Of a DNA stretch of 64,000 bases, positions 19,477-28,000 are shown piece after piece. The stretch is from Acinetobacter seifertii (GTDB taxonomy: Bacteria > Pseudomonadota > Gammaproteobacteria > Pseudomonadales > Moraxellaceae). The notes beneath the pieces were generated by a model that did not search any database, was not told the origin of the DNA, and was given only the letters and a program-made list of their open reading frames with translations. Each line of letters begins with the position of its first letter. Positions within the stretch are counted from its first letter, which is position 1. Location: assembly GCF_000368065.1 (NCBI RefSeq), contig NZ_KB851203.1:419421-483420 (forward strand). The letters are read 5' to 3'. Both the position numbers and the translations under genes were made by a program.

Positions 19477-22050
19477 TTAAGATTTTTTACGTTTTAAACG
19501 ACGTTTCGCTTGTTGAGAGGCCATTGCTTCAAGTGCTTCTTTTAGTTCTTCATCAGTAAAGGTCGTGATGTGCTGCAACATCTGCAATGTTACTTCATCA
19601 AGTACTAACTGTGCGCCTGCTGCCATTTGACGGAAATTATCGTCAAACTCAATCTGGCCTTGATCATTAGTACGGATGTAATTTTGCTGAGTTAAAACTT
19701 TAATAAAGCTTTGGAACAATGCTTTGTCAAAGAACTCTGGAGAATTAAACTCGTAAAGAACAGACAAGCGTTGACCTAACAAATGACTTAATTCTTCAAC
19801 TTGTTTTGCTGAAATATTGCCTGAACCGCGCTGAGTAATTAAAGCTAAAGTCATGTAATAACGTTCAAGACTTTGCTTAACAGGTGTTGCCAATACAACA
19901 AGTTGATTGTGCTCTTCAGTGTTTGGTGCAGAGCTAATCAAGTTACCTTCTTCATCTTGATGAATAAGGTTTGATTGAACCAATGCATCTGCATATTGTT
20001 CAATCTGTTCTTTAAGCTCACTGCTTTGCCACTTAAGGAATAGTTCAGCTTTTAAGAATGGATAAAGCGTATAGATGACATTACTTAAATCAGCACGACT
20101 GATTTTACCGTTATGCTCAACAAGCGATGCAACCAACGAAGGTAAAACGAAAGCATGCAAAATGTTATTACGGAAGTATGTAAGCAGAACTGCTTGGTTA
20201 TCTTCAATCGCAATAATATCGCCCAGTGCATGCTGTACACGCTTAATTAATTTTAGCTTTAAGCCGTAAGCAATAATTTCCTTGCCAGATAGTGGCGTTA
20301 CTTCTGTACGCTGATCGTATGGGAAATTTGATGCTAAATTGCGGTAAGCTTCAAGCTGCTTAATACAGATTTCTTCATCAAGAGTATGCTTTGGAGTAGC
20401 AAGCAAAATAATTGAGAGTAAAGAAACCGGGTTAATGACTACCGCACGGTTAATATTTTCTAAAATTGCATGTGCAGAGCTATTTACAGCATCTGAAACG
20501 GCTTGAGGAATTGGGTCGTCGTTTTTCTCGATATAGACATTTTCTGCATTATGCTGTTTAAGCAAATCATCAAGAAAAACGGGTTCACCAAAGTTAACGT
20601 GTACCTTACCGAAAATGCGTTCAATTTTTCGTAATGTTTTAACAATACCAAAAATAGATTCAGCTTCTTTTGGCTTACCTTGCATTTCGCCAACGTAAGT
20701 CGAACCTTCCATCAAGCGTTCATAACCAATATAAGTTGGTACAAATACAATTGGCTTTGTACGGCCACGTAAATGACTATGAACCGTCATGGCAAGCATA
20801 CCGGTTTTCGGTGGTAATAAACGACCTGTACGCGAACGACCACCTTCAATAAAGTATTCAAGTGGCGTATTGCGAGAAAGAATGCTGTATAAATATTCTT
20901 TAAATACAGTTGTATAAAGACCATTACCACGGAAAGAGCGGCGAATAAAGAAAGCACCACCACCACGTAAAAGCTGACCCACGAAAGGCAAGTTTAAGTT
21001 GTCACCAGCAGCAATATACGGAACCATTAGGCCACGTCTATAAATCACATAAGACAATAATAGGTAGTCAATATGGCTGCGATGACACGGTGTATAAACA
21101 ATTTCGTAATCTTTCGCGAGTTCACGAACCGTACTAAAGTTGTGAACCTCTACGCCGTCATAAAGCTGAGTCCATAGGCGTGTTAATGCTAAATCTGCAA
21201 AGCGGACTGCTGAGTGTGAATAGTCAGATACGATTTCATTGACATAACCAATCGCACGACGTTCTGCTTCGAGCATGCTAATTTTGCCGCGAATACTCTC
21301 GCGTCGAATAGCCTCTTGCACGTCACGAGACTTTACAACTGACTGCATGACATTGCGACGATCTGATAAGTCAGGGCCTAAAACCACTTCACGTTGACGG
21401 TCAAGATAGTCATTTAAGGTACTAACAATATAAGTCGCTGGTGAAAGGTTTGGATAATGCTGTTGAGCATATTCAACAAGATCACGTAACGACTGTGGTT
21501 CATGGAACTCCAAATAAGATTGGCGACCATGTAAACCGATATTCACAAGCTGCTTAACTGTACTTGGTGTTGCCCATGTATCTGAGAACAAGAGCTTGAA
21601 CCAAGAGTCTTCTTTATCTGGAGAGCGGCCCCATAAAACGGTTACTGGAACCAGTTCTATATCGAGCTCAGGATTTGCCTGTAAAACTTCAATCAGTTTA
21701 ATTAAGCGCGGAGGAAAAGCATGGGGAGGGGGATTTAACAGGTTATTTTCATCATTATGCTGTAAAAATAAAACTGATGCTTTTTCCTGATGAGAACCGA
21801 TCACTAACGGATCTAATGCTGGCTTTAAATTTAAACGGCGAGTTTCCCCATCCACCACTAAAGCATTGCTGCGAGAATGGTTTTGTAAGACATAGCACAC
21901 CACTTTTTGGCGCTCAGTCTTTGCTTCAGTTTCCGTTGTTTCTGATACTGGTTCAGTAGGAACTTCCCCAAGAACATGTGGTGTTACCACGAGGTCAAGT
22001 AGCTTACTCGAAAGCCGACGATACATTTGACCAAACCCACTCTTGGACAT
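19477..22050 (-). CDS. plsB: Glycerol-3-phosphate 1-O-acyltransferase
   Basis: First step of phospholipid synthesis: acylation of sn-glycerol 3-phosphate with acyl-CoA or acyl-ACP at the inner membrane. The 857-aa length fits PlsB (E. coli 807) with extensions. The acyltransferase motif HX4D is HRSHID at 323-328; downstream motifs GGAFFIRRSF, EYFIEGGRSRTG and FVPTYIGYE are all intact. The C-terminus is highly basic. It is divergent from tesB, with a 275-base gap holding no other gene that I can see. Confidence 0.96.
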   Translation of the reverse strand: MSKSGFGQMYRRLSSKLLDLVVTPHVLGEVPTEPVSETTETEAKTERQKVVCYVLQNHSRSNALVVDGETRRLNLKPALDPLVIGSHQEKASVLFLQHNDENNLLNPPPHAFPPRLIKLIEVLQANPELDIELVPVTVLWGRSPDKEDSWFKLLFSDTWATPSTVKQLVNIGLHGRQSYLEFHEPQSLRDLVEYAQQHYPNLSPATYIVSTLNDYLDRQREVVLGPDLSDRRNVMQSVVKSRDVQEAIRRESIRGKISMLEAERRAIGYVNEIVSDYSHSAVRFADLALTRLWTQLYDGVEVHNFSTVRELAKDYEIVYTPCHRSHIDYLLLSYVIYRRGLMVPYIAAGDNLNLPFVGQLLRGGGAFFIRRSFRGNGLYTTVFKEYLYSILSRNTPLEYFIEGGRSRTGRLLPPKTGMLAMTVHSHLRGRTKPIVFVPTYIGYERLMEGSTYVGEMQGKPKEAESIFGIVKTLRKIERIFGKVHVNFGEPVFLDDLLKQHNAENVYIEKNDDPIPQAVSDAVNSSAHAILENINRAVVINPVSLLSIILLATPKHTLDEEICIKQLEAYRNLASNFPYDQRTEVTPLSGKEIIAYGLKLKLIKRVQHALGDIIAIEDNQAVLLTYFRNNILHAFVLPSLVASLVEHNGKISRADLSNVIYTLYPFLKAELFLKWQSSELKEQIEQYADALVQSNLIHQDEEGNLISSAPNTEEHNQLVVLATPVKQSLERYYMTLALITQRGSGNISAKQVEELSHLLGQRLSVLYEFNSPEFFDKALFQSFIKVLTQQNYIRTNDQGQIEFDDNFRQMAAGAQLVLDEVTLQMLQHITTFTDEELKEALEAMASQQAKRRLKRKKS

Positions 22051-22325
22051 AAGAACTCCTACTTCTTAAAGACAAATCCCGGCACCAAATGCAGAGGGTA
22101 ATTATTTTGAGGCATTTATTAAAAAAAACAATATGCTACTTTCTTATAAATTATAATGCTTTTGGCATTTTTTATCGTTAAAAATCGTATTTTTAGCTGT
22201 TTTAAGGGCAATGTTCGTCAGAAGTTGACTGATTGTTCCATGTACAAATAGTTTTTTATGGCACAATAGATTCTACACATCTGTCTTTTAATACCAATTT
22301 TGCCTGCAATATGAAGGTATCTCTC

Positions 22326-23198
22326 ATGAATGCGTTAACCCAAGAACTGGTTGAGCTGCTCACTTTAGAAAAGCTTGAAGAAAATATTTACCGTGGAATT
22401 AGCCGTAATTTGGTCGGTAAACGTGTTTTTGGAGGTCAGGTTCTAGGTCAGGCTTTACGTGCTGCCTCTTATACAACCGACCGTCCTGCGCATTCTATGC
22501 ATGCTTACTTTTTATATGGTGGCGACATTAATGCTCCAATCATCTATGAAGTAGATCGTTTGCGTGATGGGAAAAGCTTTGTTAGCCGTCAAGTTCGGGC
22601 AATCCAGCATGGTCGAGTTATTTTCTCTGCAATGGTGTCTTTCGCGAACCCTGAAGAAGGCTTGAACTACCAACATTCAGAACCAGAATACCCAGCTCCT
22701 GAGACGTTAAAGTCAGAAAGTGAACTGAAAGAAGGTATTCTTAATTTTGTACCAGAGAATGTCCGTGCAAGTTTCATGCGTGAGCGTCATGTTGAAATTC
22801 GTCCGATTGATCCAGTCAATCCATTTCAGCCTCAGCCAGAAGCACCGTTTAATGCGCACTATATTCGTACTCATGATCGTATTCCAAAACAGCTAGATGA
22901 CATTGCTTTACATCAAGCAATTGTGGCGTTCTATTCAGATTTTACTTTAATGACTACGGCTTTAAGACCTCATGGTTTAAGCTATATTTCTCCAAGTTTG
23001 CAGTGTGCCAGTATTGATCATGCCATTTATTTTCATCGCCCACTTCGAGCTGATGAATGGATGCTTTATGACATGGAAGCCACAGTGAGCGCAGCTTCTC
23101 GCGGTCTAAACTTTGGCCGTATGTGGCAAAATGGGCAGCTCGTTTGTAGTACGGTGCAAGAGGGTTTGATACGTTTGCGGGAAATTGAAACTCAATAA
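22326..23198 (+). CDS. tesB: Acyl-CoA thioesterase II
   Basis: Hydrolyses medium- and long-chain acyl-CoA to free fatty acid and CoA. From ATG 22326 (GAAGG eight bases upstream) the protein is 290 aa, close to E. coli TesB (286). Double hot-dog fold; motifs GGQVLGQALRAA (residues about 36-47), SMHAYFLYGGD and the C-terminal SLQCASIDHAIYFHRP with the catalytic Asp are visible. The frame opens 31 codons earlier but without ribosome-site support. Confidence 0.94.
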   Translation: MNALTQELVELLTLEKLEENIYRGISRNLVGKRVFGGQVLGQALRAASYTTDRPAHSMHAYFLYGGDINAPIIYEVDRLRDGKSFVSRQVRAIQHGRVIFSAMVSFANPEEGLNYQHSEPEYPAPETLKSESELKEGILNFVPENVRASFMRERHVEIRPIDPVNPFQPQPEAPFNAHYIRTHDRIPKQLDDIALHQAIVAFYSDFTLMTTALRPHGLSYISPSLQCASIDHAIYFHRPLRADEWMLYDMEATVSAASRGLNFGRMWQNGQLVCSTVQEGLIRLREIETQ

Positions 23199-23207
23199 TT
23201 AATAATG

Positions 23208-23235
23208 AGCCATCTAAAAAGATGGCTTTTTTATT
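23208..23235 (+). terminator. Terminator of tesB
   Basis: AGCCATCT, four A, AGATGGCT (23208-23227) followed by a T-run. Confidence 0.85.
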
Positions 23236-23331
23236 TTTAATTCAAGGCATGTGACAAAAAATTGCTCGAATGAAAATCAAGCTCATGTCATATTTGCAAA
23301 AGTATTGCCTACTGAAAAAAATAATGTTGAT

Positions 23332-24570
23332 ATGAACTTAAATACACAAATTCTGATTGCCGCGATTTTAGGTTTAGCCTTTGGCTTCCTACTCACCATG
23401 TATCCTGATACTGCTTTTGTAAAGCATAGTTTATATGGCTTGGGTATATTGAGTAGTGTTTTTATTGGGCTACTCAAAATGTTGTTAGTGCCATTAATTT
23501 TTAGCTCGATTGTAGTTGGAGTTTCAAATTTACAGGCAGGCGGGCAGCTAGGTCCAGTTTGGAAAATCACTTTTCTATGTTTTATCACCACCACCACATT
23601 GGCCTTAATTTTGGGTATTGGCTGTGCTCATTTATTTGAGGTGGGCCGAGGCGTGGATATTTCAATTTTTCAGGCATCAATGCAAAGCTATCAAGCACCA
23701 GATAGTTTAAACCCAGCAACTTTCTTTACTAACTTTATTCAAAATACTTTAATTAATCCCTTTAAAGCATTTAGCGACGGCAATGTTTTAGCTGTTGTGG
23801 TATTTGCACTATTTGTCGGTTTTGCACTGGTTCAAGGTGGTGAGCGCTTTAAGAGTATTCGTTTATTGAGTCATCAGTTTTTTGAAATGATGATGATGCT
23901 GGTTGGATGGGTCATGAAACTGGCACCATTAGGAATTTTTGCATTACTTGCTAAATTAATGGCGACAGAAGATATTTCAGTATTAAGTCGCTTGGCAGAG
24001 TTTGCTGTTGTGGTAACTGGAACCACTATTTTTCATGGTGCTGTTGTTTTGCCATTACTGCTTTGGATTGTTGGTCGTATGAGTCCTTGGACTTTTTTTA
24101 AAGGTACACGTACAGCCTTAATTACTGCATTTGCAACAAGTTCTAGTTCGGCAACGATGCCACTGAGTATGAAATGTACGCAGGAAAATTTAGGTGTTCG
24201 TCCTCAAACAGCAGGTTTTGTTATTCCACTAGGCTCGCAGCTTAACATGGATGGTACAGCTTTATATGAAGCTGCCGCTGCGCTCTTTGTTGCAAATTTA
24301 GTTGGACTAGACTTAAACCTAACCCAGCAAATTGTTGTGTGTTTAACTGCGATGATTGCATCACTTGGAGCACCGGGAATTCCGAGTGCAGGTATGGTCA
24401 CCATGATTATGGTATTGCAGTCTGTTGGTCTACCAGCCGAAGCAATTGCTATTTTACTTCCAATCGACCGGTTGCTCGATACAGTAAGAACAGTGGTAAA
24501 TGTGCAGGGCGATATGATGATTAGTGTGGTTGTAGATCGATATACCAAAGAGAAAGATATCAGTATCTGA
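23332..24570 (+). CDS. Dicarboxylate/amino acid:cation symporter (DAACS family)
   Basis: Sodium- or proton-coupled importer of glutamate, aspartate or C4-dicarboxylates in the inner membrane. 412 aa from ATG 23332, with eight or so membrane segments. The first re-entrant loop SSSSATMPLSM and the TM7 motif NMDGTA (in QLNMDGTALYEAAAALFVA) are diagnostic for the GltP/DctA family. The frame is open from GTG 23251, adding 27 polar residues that do not look like the family N-terminus; neither start has a strong ribosome site. The substrate cannot be fixed from sequence. Confidence 0.88.
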   Translation: MNLNTQILIAAILGLAFGFLLTMYPDTAFVKHSLYGLGILSSVFIGLLKMLLVPLIFSSIVVGVSNLQAGGQLGPVWKITFLCFITTTTLALILGIGCAHLFEVGRGVDISIFQASMQSYQAPDSLNPATFFTNFIQNTLINPFKAFSDGNVLAVVVFALFVGFALVQGGERFKSIRLLSHQFFEMMMMLVGWVMKLAPLGIFALLAKLMATEDISVLSRLAEFAVVVTGTTIFHGAVVLPLLLWIVGRMSPWTFFKGTRTALITAFATSSSSATMPLSMKCTQENLGVRPQTAGFVIPLGSQLNMDGTALYEAAAALFVANLVGLDLNLTQQIVVCLTAMIASLGAPGIPSAGMVTMIMVLQSVGLPAEAIAILLPIDRLLDTVRTVVNVQGDMMISVVVDRYTKEKDISI

Positions 24571-24580
24571 TCACTCAATA

Positions 24581-24608
24581 AAAAAGCAGGATTTATATCC
24601 TGCTTTTT
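24581..24608. terminator. Bidirectional terminator
   Basis: GCAGGAT/ATCCTGC stem (24586-24592, 24597-24603) between A-run and T-run; it separates the converging symporter and hydrolase genes. Confidence 0.87.
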
Positions 24609-24613
24609 TATTT

Positions 24614-25489
24614 TTAAGCGGCTTGTAGCTCGGCTCTTTTTGCTGCTGGAGATTGAGATAAATAACTTACCGCATCTTCAGTGCTACCTTCTTTAACTGG
24701 ATCATACCAAGGCATGAGGTAATCAATTTGCTGAGCAATAAGCCAAAACGGATTTGGTAATACCTGATTATCCTTACGGCTAATCTTATACCACTCTACA
24801 GCAACCCAAGCTGGAAAAAATTTAGATTTGGCAGCATCGGCAAAGCGAGGATCTTGCTTCATGATATGTGCTGCGCCATCTACCCATAATCCCAGCACAA
24901 GGGTAATAACTGCAAGGCTTAAATAGTAACGTGGAATATATCCGCCACCAAGATGACGATATAAATCAAAGGCTACTGTGCGATGTTCAATTTCTTCAGA
25001 ACCATGCCATTTAACCAGATCGACCATTTCAGGATCTGCACCTAGTTCCTCCCAACGGTTGTTATAAAGCGCATATTTACCGAGTACACAGGTCATATGT
25101 TCAACAGTTGCAATAACACCTAAACGAAATAAATCCCATTGTTCCTGCAAGAACTGAGGAACTTCTTTATCAAAAGGTTTATCTGCCAGGGCAGTGGTAA
25201 ATAGATAATTCATAATGTCCAGATTTCTCTGGATATCAATATTACGTGCACTTAAATATTCTTTATTGGCAGAAGTATGTGCATTTGCATGCATAGCCTC
25301 TTGGCGAATAAATGCTTGAACGTCCTGTTTAAGTTTTTCATCGGTAATGCGAGGTAAAACTTTGTTATATAAACGGCAGAACCAGAACTCTCCAGCAGGC
25401 AAGATATTATTAATTTCATTAATAAAGTAACTTGCAAACGGTTGGTTTGGAATCCAGTCTACAGGAGTGTCTTTCCAATCAAATTTCAC
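24614..25489 (-). CDS. Predicted metal-dependent hydrolase (PF10118-type)
   Basis: 291 aa. The protein is ferritin-like in pattern: repeated Glu and His pairs in RQEAMHANAH, TVEHMTC and SEEIEHRTVAFDLYRHLGGGY suggest a di-metal site in a helical bundle. One hydrophobic segment (about 180-200, YYLSLAVITLVLGLWVDGA) may anchor it in the membrane. The database label 'metal-dependent hydrolase' is historical; the substrate is not known. It is monocistronic by context. Confidence 0.75.
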   Translation of the reverse strand: MKFDWKDTPVDWIPNQPFASYFINEINNILPAGEFWFCRLYNKVLPRITDEKLKQDVQAFIRQEAMHANAHTSANKEYLSARNIDIQRNLDIMNYLFTTALADKPFDKEVPQFLQEQWDLFRLGVIATVEHMTCVLGKYALYNNRWEELGADPEMVDLVKWHGSEEIEHRTVAFDLYRHLGGGYIPRYYLSLAVITLVLGLWVDGAAHIMKQDPRFADAAKSKFFPAWVAVEWYKISRKDNQVLPNPFWLIAQQIDYLMPWYDPVKEGSTEDAVSYLSQSPAAKRAELQAA

Positions 25490-25603
25490 CTTGCGTGGAA
25501 GAATTTTATAATCATAGAAGAACCTAAAGCCTTATTCTTCAAAAAAGATAGCAATTTCATCATTTAGTCCTGATTTTTAACTCGATGAAGTTATAACGAG
25601 TAT

Positions 25604-25640
25604 AAAAAAAGCCCCTGCATTTGTGTTTAGCAATAGGGGC
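25604..25640 (-). terminator. Terminator of engB
   Basis: On the minus strand GCCCCT and AGGGGC (25635-25640, 25611-25616) pair, followed by seven T. The loop of 18 bases is long. Confidence 0.7.
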
Positions 25641-25686
25641 CATTTGAATATAAATTTGATAAAGAAATTGTATCTGTTATGACGAT

Positions 25687-26463
25687 TTACTCTTCAGCAT
25701 CCTCATTGCTTGCTTCAGGAATCGCATCAACGTCAAATTCTAGCTCTTGATCAAGCGTAAAATGTAAGCGTCCAGCCATTACACTGGCGAGTTCTTCTAA
25801 GCCTAGTTTGTTCAATGAAGAGAAAAGCTGAATCGAGAAATCAAGCTTCATTTTTTTTAGTTGTTGTTTAACTTCAAGCAAGACTTTGTTTGCTGGGCCG
25901 CGATTAAGTTTGTCTGCTTTAGTTAAAAGAATATGTACAAATAGATGGCGTGAATAAGCCCACTCTAACATCATCATGTCAAAGTGCTGTAAAGGGTGGC
26001 GAATATCCATAAGTAAAACTAATCCTTGTAAGCTTTTACGATGGATTAGATAGTTCTCTAATTCTTTTTGCCATACACGTTTCATGTCCTCTGGTACGGC
26101 AGCATAACCATAACCAGGAAGGTCAACTAGGCGTTGATCAGGATTACCTAGGCTGAAGAAGTTAATCATCTGAGTGCGGCCTGGTTTTTTTGAGGCACGT
26201 GCAAGTTGTTTTTTGTTGGTTAAGGCATTAATAGCACTAGACTTACCAGCATTTGAGCGTCCTGCAAAAGCAATCTCGTAGCCACTATCTTCAACACAAA
26301 GTGCCAATTTAGGTGCACTCATTAAAAACTCAGCTTGGCGTAACCAGTTCAGGGATTGTACGGCATATTCCGTGATCGCTGGATCTGGTTTCTTTTCATA
26401 ACTGATCTTTTGCTTGGGTGCGAGTCTGGCTTTGGTGTCTTTCGATTTTTCACTACGACGCAT
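25687..26463 (-). CDS. engB: Ribosome biogenesis GTPase YihA/YsxC (EngB)
   Basis: Small essential GTPase needed for late assembly of the 50S subunit. 258 aa, longer than E. coli EngB (210) by a basic N-terminal stretch of about 45 residues and an acidic C-terminal tail (EFDVDAIPEASNEDAEE). G1 GRSNAGKSS is at 68-76, G3 DLPGYG near 115, and G4 TKAD near 187. Preceded by nsrR on the same strand, but a 108-base gap suggests separate promoters. Confidence 0.95.
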   Translation of the reverse strand: MRRSEKSKDTKARLAPKQKISYEKKPDPAITEYAVQSLNWLRQAEFLMSAPKLALCVEDSGYEIAFAGRSNAGKSSAINALTNKKQLARASKKPGRTQMINFFSLGNPDQRLVDLPGYGYAAVPEDMKRVWQKELENYLIHRKSLQGLVLLMDIRHPLQHFDMMMLEWAYSRHLFVHILLTKADKLNRGPANKVLLEVKQQLKKMKLDFSIQLFSSLNKLGLEELASVMAGRLHFTLDQELEFDVDAIPEASNEDAEE

Positions 26464-26571
26464 AAAAAATAACTTTTTAAATGAGAGGGCTCGCGCCTAG
26501 TATAAAGGAGCTTGGTTATTCTTGCTAATTTTCAGTAAGCCTGCTTGTAAAGATAAATAGAATTACGAAGT

Positions 26572-27009
26572 TTAGATTTCCAAAAAGTCTATCTGAGAGG
26601 TATTTGAAGCAGATTTCGGCTTTTGTAAGACTTCTCCAAGTGTGTACTGGTCTAAGCTTTGATAAAAACTTTCTAAAGCCTGATCGAGAATTCCTTTTAA
26701 GCCACAATGAGAGCGTAAAACACATGGTGGTGTATTGCATTCAACGATTTGGTTATCACCCTGTAATATACGAACAATTGCACCCAAATTTGAGTTTAGT
26801 GCATTAGGATTTAAGCGAATTCCTCCACCTTTGCCGCGAATGGTAATAATCCATTCTTGCTTGCCCATGAAATGAACAACTTTAACTAGATGGTTTTGCG
26901 AAACATGCAAATCTTTCGCGATTTCTGCAATCGTATACGGTGCATCACTTGGGCGAGCGACGTACATTAATATTCGTAAAGCATAATCGGTAAATTTATT
27001 AAGTTGCAT
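26572..27009 (-). CDS. nsrR: Rrf2-family nitric-oxide-sensing repressor NsrR
   Basis: Iron-sulfur repressor that releases DNA when its cluster reacts with NO. 145 aa from the ATG at 27009; an in-frame GTG lies three codons earlier. The N-terminal winged helix (MQLNKFTDYALRILMYVA) is that of NsrR. The cluster ligands are Cys91, Cys96 and Cys102 (CX4CX5C), the same numbers as in E. coli NsrR. The neighbouring globin gene on the same strand carries a perfect NsrR-type palindrome, which supports both the name and the target. Confidence 0.93.
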   Translation of the reverse strand: MQLNKFTDYALRILMYVARPSDAPYTIAEIAKDLHVSQNHLVKVVHFMGKQEWIITIRGKGGGIRLNPNALNSNLGAIVRILQGDNQIVECNTPPCVLRSHCGLKGILDQALESFYQSLDQYTLGEVLQKPKSASNTSQIDFLEI

Positions 27010-27047
27010 GATCACCAAAAAACTAAAGGTTGACGGACGATCATCTT

Positions 27048-27081
27048 AGCCTGAAAGTCTAAAGAAGAAAACTTTCAGGCT
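27048..27081. other. Strong hairpin between the globin gene and nsrR
   Basis: AGCCTGAAAGT (27048-27058) and AACTTTCAGGC-T paired as an 11-bp perfect stem (right arm 27071-27081) with a 12-base loop, 14 bases past the globin stop. It lacks an adjacent T-run on the minus strand, so it may protect the globin mRNA 3' end or reduce read-through to nsrR rather than being a classic terminator. Confidence 0.6.
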
Positions 27082-27094
27082 GACGCTTTTTATA

Positions 27095-27859
27095 TTAGAG
27101 CGTTAAAGGAGCTGAAACTTGTACTTGATCACCAACTCTATAGTGCTCAAGTAAAATATTAGCAACGGAAAATTCAGTATGATTTTCTTCTGGCTGCACC
27201 TCAAAGTGGTACGCATTATTTTCCTGAGCTTCGGTAAATTTAAATGCTTTAGGTTGCTCAAGTTGTTGCTCAGGAACTTGTACTTTTACAGAAATAAAAG
27301 CATCGGCTGGGCTAGTCAGTACATCTTCATGATCAGTCGCTTTTAACGTAAAGCGCTTGCCAGACTCAAGTGGGTCAATTTGTGTAATTTCAAATGAACG
27401 CCAGCCAGCCCATCCACCTTTTAAGCTTTCAAGCTGTTCATATTTTTGTTTTTCAACGCCAATTAAAATATCTGCTAACTGTAAGTAAGCTTGTTTCCAC
27501 GCTTCAATCAGTTCTGACTCAAATGGAACATTTAAAACTTCACTAATTGAATGAAGTAAGTTGTCTCCAACAATTGCATATTGATCTGGTTGAATATCTA
27601 AACTTACGTGCTTAGTGGTAATACGCTCAACTGCTTTGGCAAGCACTGTAGGATTTTCAATATTTTCAGCATATGCGAGTACTGCTGCTGCGAGGGCGCG
27701 AGGTTGGCGTAAGCTTGTCTGGTCATCTAGGTTAAAAACATTTTTTAATTCAGGACTGTTATTTAACATCCGCTTATAAAAGTATGTAGTCAGTGTAACG
27801 CCGTGTTCACGCAATACAGGTACAGTAGATTTTACGAGTTCAATTTGTTGTGGAGTCAT
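27095..27859 (-). CDS. Globin with degenerate, truncated flavohaemoglobin reductase domain
   Basis: 254 aa. Residues 1-140 are a bacterial flavohaemoglobin-type globin: distal Tyr28 and Gln52 and proximal His84 in KHVSLDIQPDQYAIVGDNLL match E. coli Hmp positions 29, 53 and 85. Residues 150-254 align with the FAD domain of Hmp (GGWAGWRSFEI to VGDQVQVSAP), but the FAD-binding RxYS motif is missing (PKAFKFTEA in its place), and the whole NAD domain is absent; the protein stops naturally. It therefore cannot reduce its own haem as Hmp does. NO binding or dioxygenation with an outside reductase is inferred. Expression is probably controlled by NsrR through the operator just upstream. Confidence 0.88.
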   Translation of the reverse strand: MTPQQIELVKSTVPVLREHGVTLTTYFYKRMLNNSPELKNVFNLDDQTSLRQPRALAAAVLAYAENIENPTVLAKAVERITTKHVSLDIQPDQYAIVGDNLLHSISEVLNVPFESELIEAWKQAYLQLADILIGVEKQKYEQLESLKGGWAGWRSFEITQIDPLESGKRFTLKATDHEDVLTSPADAFISVKVQVPEQQLEQPKAFKFTEAQENNAYHFEVQPEENHTEFSVANILLEHYRVGDQVQVSAPLTL

Positions 27860-27881
27860 GGCTAGACCTTAATTATCTGGC

Positions 27882-27914
27882 TTTATAAGATGTATTTAAA
27901 ATACATCTTATAAA
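27882..27914. promoter_or_regulatory. NsrR operator, 33-bp perfect palindrome
   Basis: The core is AAGATGTATTT, one base, AAATACATCTT (27887-27909). This is the published enterobacterial NsrR site pattern of two 11-bp arms with 1-bp spacing. Symmetry extends five more bases on each side, giving 16-bp arms in all. It lies 22 to 55 bases upstream of the globin start, where a repressor would block the promoter. Confidence 0.92.
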
Positions 27915-27947
27915 AATTAATCGCAATAGTTTTCTTAATAAAACCAT

Positions 27948-27978
27948 AAAAAATTTAAGGGATATAAAATCCCTTAAA
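27948..27978 (-). terminator. Terminator of the HerA-like gene
   Basis: TTTAAGGGAT and ATCCCTTAAA (27954-27963, 27969-27978) pair with a five-base loop; a T-run follows on the minus strand. Confidence 0.8.
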
Positions 27979-28000
27979 ATAAAGTGCTGATTTAAATGGT

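Noticed and set aside
27010..27047. Second NsrR site upstream of nsrR (autoregulation)
   Set aside because: Only one half-site (AAGATGAT on the minus strand) is present; the second arm is missing.
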